A DNA stretch of 64,000 nucleotides from CAYGUK01 sp964352985 (GTDB lineage: Bacteria > Pseudomonadota > Gammaproteobacteria > JAHCLG01). The notes beneath the pieces are model-generated. The model saw nothing but the letters and a program-made list of their open reading frames with translations, was not told the origin of the DNA and searched no databases. Positions within the stretch are counted from its first letter, which is position 1. Each line of letters starts with the position of its first letter. Positions 9,210-16,726 of this stretch are shown one piece after another. The position numbers and the translations under genes were made by a program. The stretch covers positions 1-64,000 of the forward strand of contig CAYGUK010000003.1 of assembly GCA_964352985.1 (NCBI GenBank). The letters are read 5' to 3'.

Positions 9210-10070
9210 CTAAACTGCTTCCGCACCAGCTACGATTTCAGCTAATTCTTTGGTAATAGAAGCCTGTCTTGCTTTGTTATAAGCTAATTGTAAATTTGCA
9301 ATTAAATCGCCAGCATTCTCAGTTGCATTTTTCATCGCAACCATTCTTGCCGCATGTTCCGAAGCAATATTTTCAACCATTGCTTGATACACTTGTGATT
9401 CAATATACCGCTGTAACAAAAAATCAATTAATTGTTTGGCATCGGGTTCGTAAATGTAATCCCAATGATGTTGCGATAATTTATCTTCACTCGGCACAAT
9501 AGGTAATAACTGTTCGATTGTTGCATTTTGTTGCATGGTGTTAACAAAATCGTTATAGCCTATATATAGGGCATCAATCTCATGATTTTGGTAACGATCT
9601 AACATCACCTTGACCACACCAATAATATCTTTAACGCTAGGTTTATCACCTAAATGACCTGCGTTTGCCACCATGTTAGCACCCAGTCTTTTAAAGAAAT
9701 GAGCACCTTTAGTCCCCACTGCGCAAATATCAATTTCAATATTTTTATCATGCCACTTTTTCATATCGAGTATAATTTTACGAAACAAGCCATGATTTAA
9801 CGCGCCGCATAATCCTCTATCAGTGCTAATGATTATGTAACCGATGCGTTTAGGATCTCTAACATCTAAATATTTAGGTGTATATTCAGGGTGAGCTTCT
9901 CCTAGATGACTTATGACTTCTAATATTTGTTTAGCATAAGGTCTAGTTAATGCCATGCGATCTTGAGCACGACGCACTTTCGAGGCAGAAACCATTTCCA
10001 TGGCACGCGTAATTTTTTGCGTTTTTTTAATACTACCTATTTGTGTGCGAATTTCTTTAGAGCTTGGCAT
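9210..10070 (-). CDS. atpG: F1 ATP synthase gamma subunit
   Basis: Rotor shaft of F1. The N-terminal coiled-coil helix (KEIRTQIGSIKKTQKITRAM followed by EMVSASKVRRAQ) and the C-terminal helix (ARMVAMKNATENAGDLI) are the hallmark pair that form the asymmetric axle, with a Rossmann-like middle (ISTDRGLCGALN). At 286 residues it matches enterobacterial gamma (287). Six bases separate it from atpA, indicating translational coupling. Confidence 0.97.
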   Translation of the reverse strand: MPSSKEIRTQIGSIKKTQKITRAMEMVSASKVRRAQDRMALTRPYAKQILEVISHLGEAHPEYTPKYLDVRDPKRIGYIIISTDRGLCGALNHGLFRKIILDMKKWHDKNIEIDICAVGTKGAHFFKRLGANMVANAGHLGDKPSVKDIIGVVKVMLDRYQNHEIDALYIGYNDFVNTMQQNATIEQLLPIVPSEDKLSQHHWDYIYEPDAKQLIDFLLQRYIESQVYQAMVENIASEHAARMVAMKNATENAGDLIANLQLAYNKARQASITKELAEIVAGAEAV

Positions 10071-10076
10071 AGTCGC

Positions 10077-11618
10077 TTACCATGTTTGAGTTTGTTTAAA
10101 ATCTTCAATCGCTACTTTTAATTGCTTTTCGATTGACTCGTTATATTCACCTTTAGTATTGATTTCATCAACCAATTCTTTGTATTTCGATTTCACAAAA
10201 GCATGTAATTCTTGTTCGAATGAGGCTATTTTTTCGACAGCGACATCATCTAAGAAACCTTTTTCAACGGCAAATAAAGAAATCACCATTAATGCTACGG
10301 ATAACGGTAAATATTGTTTTTGTTTCATCATTTCGACAAAACGTTTTCCACGGTCTAATTGTTTACGTGTAATATCATCTAAGTCAGAAGCAAATTGTGA
10401 GAATGCTTCAAGTTCACGATATTGCGCAAGTGAAATACGAACACTACCAACCAATTTCTTCATAATTTTAGTTTGAGCTGCACCACCAACACGGGAAACC
10501 GAAAGTCCTGCATTAATAGCAGGTCTAATCCCTGAGTTAAATAAATCAGACTCAAGATAAATCTGACCATCAGTAATCGAGATCACATTTGTTGGAACGA
10601 ATGCTGATACGTCACCAGCTTGAGTTTCAATAACTGGTAATGCTGTTAATGATCCTGTTTTACCTTTTACTTCACCGTTTGTAATTCGCTCAACATATTC
10701 AGCATTGATGCAAGCTGCTCGTTCAAGTAATCGAGAATGTAAATAGAAAACATCACCAGGATAAGCTTCACGTCCAGGTGGACGACGAAGTAATAGCGAA
10801 ATTTGACGATATGCCCAAGCTTGCTTCGTTAAATCATCATAAATAATTAATGCGTCTTGGCCACGATCACGGAAATATTCACCCATCGCACAGCCAGAAT
10901 AAGGTGCAATAAATTGTAATGCGGCAGATTCTGATGCGCTAGCAGCAACAATAATTGTGTGATTTAACGCGTCATATTCTTCTAATTTTCTCACCACAGC
11001 GGCAATCGAAGATTGTTTTTGACCGATAGCTACATAAATACATTTCACTCCAGTATCACGTTGATTGATAATGGTATCGATAGCAACAGCAGTTTTACCT
11101 GTTTGTCTATCACCAATAATTAATTCACGTTGACCACGCCCAATAGGTACCATAGAGTCAATCGCTTTTAGACCTGTTTGCAAAGGTTGATAAACTGATT
11201 GTCTAGAAATAACACCAGGCGCTACTTTTTCGATAGGAGAAAATGATTTTGCTTCACAAGGCCCACGACCATCAATAACATTTCCTAGCGGATCAACAAC
11301 ACGACCTAATAATTCTTCACCAACAGGGACTTCTAAAATACGGCCAGTACAACGAACTGTATCACCTTCAGATAAATCTTCATAAGGACCCAATACCACC
11401 GCACCAACAGAATCACGTTCCAGATTTAATGCAAGACCGTATTCTCCGTTAGGAAATGCAATCATTTCACCTTGCATAACTTCGTTCAAACCATGGATAC
11501 GAACGATACCATCCTTAAGACTAACAATGGTGCCTTCATTACTCATTTCAGAAGAGATATCAAATTTTTCAATTCTCTCTTTAATAATTTCGCTAATTTC
11601 TGCCGGATTTAGTTCCAT
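10077..11618 (-). CDS. atpA: F1 ATP synthase alpha subunit
   Basis: Non-catalytic nucleotide-binding subunit of F1. The P-loop GDRQTGKTA, the ALIIYDDLTKQAWAYRQ Walker B region and the arginine finger in the SVSRVGGAAQ motif are present. Two adjacent ATGs are possible; the second (11618) gives MELNPAEISEIIKERI, aligning with the usual N-terminus and a length of 513 residues, and sits eight bases after AAGG. The N-terminal amphipathic helix that binds delta is intact. Confidence 0.98.
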   Translation of the reverse strand: MELNPAEISEIIKERIEKFDISSEMSNEGTIVSLKDGIVRIHGLNEVMQGEMIAFPNGEYGLALNLERDSVGAVVLGPYEDLSEGDTVRCTGRILEVPVGEELLGRVVDPLGNVIDGRGPCEAKSFSPIEKVAPGVISRQSVYQPLQTGLKAIDSMVPIGRGQRELIIGDRQTGKTAVAIDTIINQRDTGVKCIYVAIGQKQSSIAAVVRKLEEYDALNHTIIVAASASESAALQFIAPYSGCAMGEYFRDRGQDALIIYDDLTKQAWAYRQISLLLRRPPGREAYPGDVFYLHSRLLERAACINAEYVERITNGEVKGKTGSLTALPVIETQAGDVSAFVPTNVISITDGQIYLESDLFNSGIRPAINAGLSVSRVGGAAQTKIMKKLVGSVRISLAQYRELEAFSQFASDLDDITRKQLDRGKRFVEMMKQKQYLPLSVALMVISLFAVEKGFLDDVAVEKIASFEQELHAFVKSKYKELVDEINTKGEYNESIEKQLKVAIEDFKQTQTW

Positions 11619-11636
11619 CATGAGTACCTTTGTTTA

Positions 11637-12173
11637 CTATGAGATTAAATTTTCACTTAATCTGCTTAATTGTGTAGAAACCGAGCCATCAATAACAAAA
11701 TCACCAGCACGAATAATCGCACCACCGATTAAACTGTTATCGACATGACATTGTAGAAAAACGCCAAGTTTGAGATGTCTTTCTAAAGCTTGTGTTAATT
11801 TTGCTTGCATCACTTCGCTTAAAGGGAAAGCAGAAGTGACTGTCACATCTACTGTCTTTTCACGTTCTGCAACATACTGCGTAAATAGATTAAAAATTTC
11901 CGGCAACAATGAAAGACGATGATAGTCGAGGATTATTTGCAAGAAATTTTTTATATGTTGATTTAAATAAGATTTAGTTGCATCAGATAAAATTTGATTG
12001 ATTATAGACGCTGACACTTTTGGATTATCAATTACATGTTGCATTAGATCATTTTGATATGCAATAACTAACGCATTTAAACCAGTATGCCATGTTGTTA
12101 AATCATTGTGTGAAACTGCATATTCAAATGCCGCTTTTGCATATGGTCTAGCTAATGTAATTGTATCTGCCAT
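11637..12173 (-). CDS. atpH: F1 ATP synthase delta subunit
   Basis: Peripheral-stalk protein that fastens F1 alpha to the b subunits. The start (ITLARPYAKAAFEYA) is the family's N-terminal signature, and the C-terminal LIGGAIIRAGDFVIDGSVS is the conserved OSCP/delta motif. Length 178 is standard. It begins two bases after the atpF stop, so it is probably coupled to it. Confidence 0.96.
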   Translation of the reverse strand: MADTITLARPYAKAAFEYAVSHNDLTTWHTGLNALVIAYQNDLMQHVIDNPKVSASIINQILSDATKSYLNQHIKNFLQIILDYHRLSLLPEIFNLFTQYVAEREKTVDVTVTSAFPLSEVMQAKLTQALERHLKLGVFLQCHVDNSLIGGAIIRAGDFVIDGSVSTQLSRLSENLIS

Positions 12174-12175
12174 TA

Positions 12176-12646
12176 TTAAATCTCAGTTATCAACTTATTT
12201 ATTAATTCATCATTTTGCGCATTATCTAATTTTTGGGCGAGAATTTTCTCTGTGCCTGCAATTACTAAACGTGCAAGATCTGAACGTAATTCAGTTTTAG
12301 CAGCTTCTTTTTCTTGATCGATTTCACCACGAGCAATATTAATTAATCGCTCACCTTCATCACGAGCTTTTTCACGAGCTTCTTCAATTAGAAGTCCTGC
12401 TCGTTTATTCGCTTCATCAAGAATTTCTGCAGCTTTGATTTTAGCTTCGCGTAACTCTTTATCTGCTTGATGCTGCATCGCTTCAGAATCACGGACACGC
12501 TGTTCAGCATCTGCAATGTCACTTGCGATTTTGTTTTGACGCTCATCGAGCATTTTTTGAAATAATGGCCAAATAAACTTATAAGTAATCCATATAAATA
12601 TGGCGAACGTTATAAGCTGGCCAAATAGAGTTGCATTAATATTCAT
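12176..12646 (-). CDS. atpF: F0 ATP synthase b subunit
   Basis: Peripheral-stalk subunit: one N-terminal membrane helix (TLFGQLITFAIFIWITYKF, ending in WPLF) followed by about 120 residues of charged, Ala/Glu/Lys-rich right-handed coiled coil (DIADAEQRVRDSEAM, LREAKIKAAEILDEA). Length 156 equals that of enterobacterial b. Only one b gene is present, so the stalk should be a b2 homodimer. Confidence 0.97.
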   Translation of the reverse strand: MNINATLFGQLITFAIFIWITYKFIWPLFQKMLDERQNKIASDIADAEQRVRDSEAMQHQADKELREAKIKAAEILDEANKRAGLLIEEAREKARDEGERLINIARGEIDQEKEAAKTELRSDLARLVIAGTEKILAQKLDNAQNDELINKLITEI

Positions 12647-12672
12647 CTATATGCAGCCTCTTCTGTTAAGTA

Positions 12673-12978
12673 TTAATGAACTAATTTGCTACCTTGTTTG
12701 GCCAATTCAACAACGGCACTAACAAAAGGATTAGCAAAAATAAACCAAGCACTGATACCAATGCCAATAAAAGTTACTGCGTCAACTAAACCAGCAACTA
12801 AGAACATACGTCCTTGTAACATTGATGCCATTTCAGGTTGGCGCGCAGCGCCCTCCAAAAATTTGCCACCTAAAATACCGAAACCAATTGCGGTTCCAAG
12901 CGCCCCCATACCTAAAATTAGCGTCACACCCAAAACGGTTAAACCTTGGATATGAGCAATTAAAGTTACCAATTCCAT
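12673..12978 (-). CDS. atpE: F0 ATP synthase c subunit
   Basis: Proton-carrying ring subunit: two membrane helices joined by the polar loop ARQPE. The proton-binding carboxylate is the Asp in AGLVDAVTF, and the glycine-rich first helix (MGALGTAIGFGILGG) allows tight packing. The ATG at 12978 (101 residues) is preferred over a TTG one codon upstream because a very strong AGGAGGGG site lies three bases before it, matching the high stoichiometry needed for this subunit. At 101 residues it is longer than the 79-residue enterobacterial protein, with extra residues at both ends. No Na+ motif is seen, so it is probably H+-driven. Confidence 0.97.
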   Translation of the reverse strand: MELVTLIAHIQGLTVLGVTLILGMGALGTAIGFGILGGKFLEGAARQPEMASMLQGRMFLVAGLVDAVTFIGIGISAWFIFANPFVSAVVELAKQGSKLVH

Positions 12979-13012
12979 CAACCCCTCCTAAATAATATTA
13001 TTAAAATAAAAA

Positions 13013-13807
13013 TTAATGTGCTTCATGGGCCATACTGAGATAAACAACAGTTAACACAGTAAACACATATGCTTGAATCCATATTACGAGAATATGAAAA
13101 ATTGACCAGATTAGACCCGGTACTTGTTGGGTATACCAAGGTAATAATGCGATCAAAATAAAAATCAACTCTCCAGCAAAAATATTACCAAATAACCGTA
13201 AGGATAATGATAAAACTTTGGCAAATTCCTCAACTATTCTAAAAACAACATTAACTGGTGCTAACCAAACACCAAACGGTTTAGTTAAAATTTCTTTCGT
13301 AAAACCACCAACACCTTTAATTTTAAAACTATAAAATATCACCATAAAAAATACCGTTAGTGACATTGCGAAAGTTAAACCAGGATCAGTGGTAGGAACA
13401 ACACGGCTATAAGGCACATCAAGATGAAATAAGCCCCAGGGAATTAAATCGACGGGAACTAAATCCATGCAATTCATCAAAAAGACCCAAACAAAAACGG
13501 TTAATGCCATCGGTGCAATAAGTTTTGAGCTACCATGGAAACATTCTTTTGTTAATTTATCGGCAAAATCATATATATATTCTAAAAAATTTTGCCATTT
13601 CCCAGGCACACCGCTAGTTGCCTTTTTACCCGTTCTGTAAAACAACCATAAAAATAAAATACCAAGAATCCATGAAAAAACCATAGTATCGATATTAATA
13701 GTCCAAAATCCACCATCACCTAAACGCATAGTGTGTAAGTTTAATTGCAAATTATGCATATGGTGTCGAATATATTCTGCTGAGGTAGCTGGGGGAGTTA
13801 AACTCAT
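13013..13807 (-). CDS. atpB: F0 ATP synthase a subunit
   Basis: Stator channel protein with five to six membrane helices. The essential arginine is in SLSLRLFGNIFAGEL, facing the c-ring aspartate; the C-terminal helix has the usual polar residues (VIWIQAYVFTVLTVVYL). Length 264 fits the family. Its start overlaps the atpI stop by four bases (ATGA), which implies translational coupling. Confidence 0.97.
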   Translation of the reverse strand: MSLTPPATSAEYIRHHMHNLQLNLHTMRLGDGGFWTINIDTMVFSWILGILFLWLFYRTGKKATSGVPGKWQNFLEYIYDFADKLTKECFHGSSKLIAPMALTVFVWVFLMNCMDLVPVDLIPWGLFHLDVPYSRVVPTTDPGLTFAMSLTVFFMVIFYSFKIKGVGGFTKEILTKPFGVWLAPVNVVFRIVEEFAKVLSLSLRLFGNIFAGELIFILIALLPWYTQQVPGLIWSIFHILVIWIQAYVFTVLTVVYLSMAHEAH

Positions 13808-14199
13808 GCAAACCTCCTTTTGCGATTAGCTATAAATAATGGTGCTATCCAAGCAATTGGTTGAAACAAGATAAAACTGATAATCGTAACTTTAATATTG
13901 ATTGGAAAAAGAGAAATAAAAGTTATCAATAATAATACCGTTACAAAATACTTAATGAACTCAGCTCGATAAAATGCTTTAGCCATAGAATTAACCGCGC
14001 TTGCGCCTTTAGGCTTAAAATAGACTGAAACAAACAAACCGTTTGGTATAATATAAATCAAGCCACCACAGAAAATAGAGAAGGCGTTTTCTGGTGAAAG
14101 AACACTACCTAACAATAACGCAGCAATCACAACTAACAATTGTATAACAAATAACTGTATTGCAAATTTTTTATAACGTGTTGGGTTAGCAATCGCCAA
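13804..14199 (-). CDS. atpI: ATP synthase protein I
   Basis: A 131-residue membrane protein with four hydrophobic segments, the usual first gene of atp operons and thought to aid c-ring assembly. The pattern (short basic N-terminus, LLGSVLSPENAFSIFCGGLIYIIPN, then FYRAEFIKYFVTVLLL) is typical of AtpI. The start is a TTG five bases after AGGAAG; no ATG lies at the right distance. A good promoter stands about 80 bases upstream. Confidence 0.88.
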   Translation of the reverse strand: MAIANPTRYKKFAIQLFVIQLLVVIAALLLGSVLSPENAFSIFCGGLIYIIPNGLFVSVYFKPKGASAVNSMAKAFYRAEFIKYFVTVLLLITFISLFPINIKVTIISFILFQPIAWIAPLFIANRKRRFA

Positions 14200-14618
14200 A
14201 CTTTCTTCCTTTTATCACTGTTACCAAATATATTTTGCGCACTATCATAGCCGGCCGTCACAAGAACAGCCAAATTGTTGCGAGTATAATGATTTCGTGA
14301 ACAGTGTGCAATTGCAAGACTGTGATTTTTCGCGAGAAAAATGATTTTAAGCCTTAAATAAATACGAAATACACACACCAAATTAGTATATAATCCTTAT
14401 TTCGTAAAATCCAGTTATTTGGAGAGCAAATGAAAATTTTTTTAACAGCAACTTTTCCTAGCGATAATTTTACGCTTCACTTCAAAATAAAATTTATATT
14501 GCACTTATTTATTAATTAACAAATGTATAATCAAATACTACGTATTATTAATCACTCGCAGAAACTTGCTTTGGGAAAATAGTTAAAACATAACTTGTAA
14601 TTTATGAGGAATATCACG
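14200..14618. other. Divergent intergenic region, atpI / CPT-like gene
   Basis: About 420 bases without a long gene. It holds the leftward atp promoter and, rightward, a TATAAT at 14389-14394. Some 35 bases beyond lies a 29-codon open frame (14430-14519, MKIFLTATF...) that has GGAGAG six bases before its ATG. The rest is AT-rich with no visible RNA motif. Confidence 0.5.
14283..14311 (-). promoter_or_regulatory. Likely atp operon promoter
   Basis: On the minus strand a -35 TTGCAC (14306-14311) and a -10 TATACT (14283-14288) are separated by 17 bases. Initiation near 14276 would give a leader of about 77 bases before the atpI TTG. It is the best sigma-70 match found upstream of the operon. 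Confidence 0.6.
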
Positions 14619-15233
14619 ATGAACTCAAATCATTATTGGCCTGATGTAATCTTGGTTAATGGCTGCTCGAGTTCAGGTAAATCGACTTTATGTAAAACTT
14701 TGCAAGATAGTCTTTCTGAACCTTATCTCCATTTTGGTTTTGACGATTTAGTTTTTATGTCACCTAAAAGATATTACGGCGATTCAGACAGTGCTTTTCA
14801 AAGTAAGAAAAATCATTTTATCCAACAAGGTGTAGAAATGATAGAGGTACAAAAAGAAAATGAACCTTTAACCATTGAAGCAATATTTGGACCTGTTTTT
14901 CAAAAAATTATAAAAAGCATGCCAGCTGTTGTTGCAACCTTGGTTCGTGAAGGAAATAAAGTAATATTTGATCATGTCTTCCATGATCAAAAAATGTATG
15001 ATGATTTTCAGTTTTATCTTGGAAATTTAAATATTTTAAAAGTCGGAGTATATTGCCCATTAGAAATTTTAGAGCAAAGGGAAAAATCCAGGGGTGATAG
15101 AGTCTTAGGTCGCGCACGTGGATTATTTCCAATTGTTCATCAATTTTGTGATTATGATATTAAAGTAGATACTCATGAGTCAGCAACAATAGATATTATT
15201 ACTAACATTAAAAAATATCTAAATAAAAATTAA
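14619..15233 (+). CDS. Chloramphenicol phosphotransferase-like small-molecule kinase
   Basis: Resembles the CPT family, which phosphorylates chloramphenicol in the producer Streptomyces but has other substrates elsewhere. The Walker A NGCSSSGKST lies near residue 15. HFGFDDLVFMSP follows, with the acidic pair that CPT uses near the active site, and DHVFHD is the second strand. A C-terminal arginine-rich lid reads REKSRGDRVLGRARG. I chose the ATG at 14619 because GAGG precedes it; an ATG at 14604 would lie on that site. Its stop overlaps the tail of the convergent transporter by four bases. Resistance to chloramphenicol is not implied by sequence alone. Confidence 0.75.
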   Translation: MNSNHYWPDVILVNGCSSSGKSTLCKTLQDSLSEPYLHFGFDDLVFMSPKRYYGDSDSAFQSKKNHFIQQGVEMIEVQKENEPLTIEAIFGPVFQKIIKSMPAVVATLVREGNKVIFDHVFHDQKMYDDFQFYLGNLNILKVGVYCPLEILEQREKSRGDRVLGRARGLFPIVHQFCDYDIKVDTHESATIDIITNIKKYLNKN

Positions 15234-16465
15234 TCATATACTTTATCCTTAGGTTGATAAAACAGAATTATAAGAATGCCGATTAATGTTATGCCAATAT
15301 CGATATAAAAAGGCGCAATAGCGCCAGCTTGAGTCATAATTCCAATACATAAATTTACGAGGCCAGCGCCAAAAGCAAGTAACGCAGCAGTAATACCCAT
15401 TACCCAACCTTGTTTATCTTCACTTGCCGCCCAGGAAAATAAAGTTAAAATAAAAGTATATCCTACAGCGAAACCCATTGCGGATATAACCACATAAACA
15501 TAAAGTAACCATAGCTGATGAGTAAAAAGAATTAAAATGAAATTAACAATTAATATAGCGTAACCAATCAAAACAATATTTTTCGGTGAAAATGTTTCAA
15601 CTAAACGCGTAATAAAAATAAACCCTATCCCTAAACCTACACCCAGAACCCCCATAAACAAGCCTATTTGAAATCCTGACGCATCAAACACAGTGGTAAG
15701 ATAGACTGAAGAATAAGTATAATATAAATTAAATCCCATTTGTAAAAAGAAAAAAGCACAAGCTAGATGTCTGACGGATGGATCTTTAAATGCTGATATG
15801 AAAATTGAAATAGCATGTGAGAGTTTGATTTTAGTTTGTCGAAAGACGGTTGTCGTTTCAGTAAAAAAGCATATCAATAAAATAATATTTAACACAGATA
15901 GAATACAAGCAAAATACATAGGTGTAGTAAAGTTAAACCAGGAAATTAAATTTGAATCATCTAATACACTACTAATCACTGGTCCTAAGGCAATTCCAGA
16001 TGATACTGCTAATAAAACCAAACCTAAATTACGTGCTAATTTTTTAGAATCACTTAGTTCAGTAATTGCAGCCTGTGCAATTGGCTGACTACCAGCTGTT
16101 AATCCAGCTATTATTCTTCCAATCAAAAGTATTAAAACGCTATTTAAAACAAAAGCAATCGCAGAAATAAAATAGGCAATTGCAGCACCAATTAAACAAA
16201 TAAGTAATGATTTTTTACGTCCAATAGAATCCGATAAATCACCTAAAACGGCAGCCCCTAAAAACCAGCAAAAGAAAAATACTCCGATTAATAATCCATA
16301 TAAAAATTCACGAGTTTCTAAAGTTGCATTTACCGCAAGCACTGCTGTGCTCTTATTAATTAAGGCATCGGCTAATATTGGAAATAAAATACCTTGGCCC
16401 AATCCATCAATAAATAAAACTAAAAATAAAGCAACAATAGTTAAAGTTTTTGGGGAAGAATTCAT
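15230..16465 (-). CDS. MFS transporter, TetA-like
   Basis: A 411-residue, 12-helix major facilitator. Motif A is GDLSDSIGRKKSL between helices 2 and 3; GRIIAGLTAGSQPIAQA in helix 4 and SSGIALGPVISSVL (antiporter motif C) in helix 5 place it near the TetA/Bmr drug:H+ antiporters. The central loop is short. It converges on the CPT-like gene and lies just downstream of the feo genes on the same strand, 36 bases after the feoC start region, but no functional link to iron is visible. Substrate unknown. Confidence 0.85.
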   Translation of the reverse strand: MNSSPKTLTIVALFLVLFIDGLGQGILFPILADALINKSTAVLAVNATLETREFLYGLLIGVFFFCWFLGAAVLGDLSDSIGRKKSLLICLIGAAIAYFISAIAFVLNSVLILLIGRIIAGLTAGSQPIAQAAITELSDSKKLARNLGLVLLAVSSGIALGPVISSVLDDSNLISWFNFTTPMYFACILSVLNIILLICFFTETTTVFRQTKIKLSHAISIFISAFKDPSVRHLACAFFFLQMGFNLYYTYSSVYLTTVFDASGFQIGLFMGVLGVGLGIGFIFITRLVETFSPKNIVLIGYAILIVNFILILFTHQLWLLYVYVVISAMGFAVGYTFILTLFSWAASEDKQGWVMGITAALLAFGAGLVNLCIGIMTQAGAIAPFYIDIGITLIGILIILFYQPKDKVYD

Positions 16466-16501
16466 ACAAGATACCTTATAGAATTATCAAATTGGTAAAC
16501 T

Positions 16502-16726
16502 TTATTTATCACACCAATGATAGAATTCAACCATAAGCGGAAGACATTTACTACACTTAGATCCACAACCAGGAGGGTTATTTGATTTTTTAATCATACC
16601 TTTGTTAATCCAGAGATTTAGCATATCTCTAATAACATGTTCATCACAGTTAAAATGTTTAATTAACTGCATTAGATTAACTGATTTTTTTTGTGAAATA
16701 TATTGTTTTAATTCTGCTAAAATCAT
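16502..16726 (-). CDS. feoC: FeoC-like [Fe-S]-type transcription/assembly factor
   Basis: A 74-residue winged-helix protein with the FeoC layout: N-terminal HTH (LKQYISQKKSVNLMQLIKHF) and a cysteine cluster GCGSKCSKC near residues 54-61 that in the family binds an iron-sulphur cluster. Its ATG overlaps the feoB stop by four bases. In enterobacteria FeoC is small, accompanies FeoB and influences its stability. Confidence 0.8.
   Translation of the reverse strand: MILAELKQYISQKKSVNLMQLIKHFNCDEHVIRDMLNLWINKGMIKKSNNPPGCGSKCSKCLPLMVEFYHWCDK

Noticed and set aside
10159..10476. Open frames antisense to the atp, glm and other genes
   Set aside because: They shadow well-conserved genes, lack ribosome sites and encode low-complexity or mirror-image sequences.
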